64,000 nt of DNA from Psychrobacter vallis (GTDB lineage Bacteria; Pseudomonadota; Gammaproteobacteria; Pseudomonadales; Moraxellaceae): NCBI RefSeq assembly GCF_904846715.1, contig NZ_CAJHBU010000015.1, forward strand, positions 1-64,000, written 5' to 3'. Of this stretch, positions 63,935-64,000 are shown in pieces. The number at the start of each line of letters is the position of its first letter. Position 1 is the first letter of the stretch. A program made the translations under genes and the position numbers. The notes under the pieces were generated by a model. That model was not told the origin of the DNA. It saw only the letters and a program-made list of their open reading frames with translations, and searched no databases.

Positions 63935-64000
63935 ATGACTGAACCAAACTATGACTACAACACCTACCCTCAGAATTCGCACACGCCGCAAGTATTATCG
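63935..64000 (+). other. Possible 5' end of a gene cut by the window
   Basis: From the ATG at 63935 the frame is open to the edge (22 codons, starting MTEPNYDYNTYPQNS). A second frame from the ATG at 63951 is open as well. Neither has a good ribosome site, so the true start and identity cannot be decided. Confidence 0.2.

Overview
The window is a chromosomal stretch of a gammaproteobacterium that I read as Psychrobacter (Moraxellaceae). This is inferred from overall protein resemblance, the gene order tpiA-secG-tRNA-Leu-tRNA-fMet-rimP-nusA-infB-rbfA-truB and pilB-pilC-pilD-coaE, AT-rich spacers, and many housekeeping proteins carrying polar low-complexity inserts. No rRNA, CRISPR array, intact insertion sequence or prophage is visible. 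Nearly all genes are housekeeping.

Layout. 0-9.2 kb (minus strand): translation and transcription-elongation cluster tpiA, secG, two tRNAs, rimP, nusA, infB, rbfA, truB. 9.5-14.4 kb (plus): type IV pilus assembly ATPase, platform protein and prepilin peptidase, followed by coaE, which runs tail to tail into rlmB. 15.4-21.9 kb: ppnP, recN, algH/yqgE, ruvX, a membrane protein, a TusA-like protein, xerD and a DUF3817 protein, mostly genome maintenance. 22-23.9 kb: an AT-rich SEC-C-motif gene and a methyltransferase. 24-30.4 kb: lptG-lptF facing an isochorismatase-type hydrolase, pepA and holC. 30.6-37.3 kb: sstT, cbpM-cbpA, an RlpA-like protein, a YheS-type ABC-F protein and erpA. 37.6-46.5 kb: gshA-dsbB, an NlpE-like lipoprotein, mpl, a GlsB-type membrane protein, def, ornithine decarboxylase and an orphan secretin-like protein. 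46.6-53.3 kb: dapB, dnaJ, a DUF2939 protein, a long DsbC, rsuA and yigZ. 53.6-63.8 kb is more accessory: a small lipoprotein, two tandem YheT-type hydrolases, a thioesterase-fold protein, a DsrE protein, a lone RelA/SpoT synthetase-domain protein, a nitronate monooxygenase, a lipase-like lipoprotein, an Asp/Glu racemase and a parallel beta-helix lipoprotein.

The most striking material is between the genes. A family of about 145-bp imperfect palindromes with TATAGT...ACTATA ends, a conserved GC-rich core and arms that differ between copies but stay self-complementary occurs at ten intergenic loci between 1.7 and 51.7 kb (nine more or less complete copies and one half). One copy is split by a 170-bp MITE flanked by TA, and removing the MITE restores a 146-bp element. 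Three other inverted-repeat elements are present.

Two exact 16-bp ParB-binding (parS-type) sequences plus two close relatives lie between 34.6 and 52.8 kb, one of them forming the heart of the dnaJ terminator. This suggests that the window is origin-proximal. Other points of interest are a terminator and repeat that separate infB from rbfA-truB, an initiator tRNA with a U1-U72 mismatch, a DsbC with an apparently duplicated N-terminal domain, and repeated polar loop insertions in conserved enzymes.
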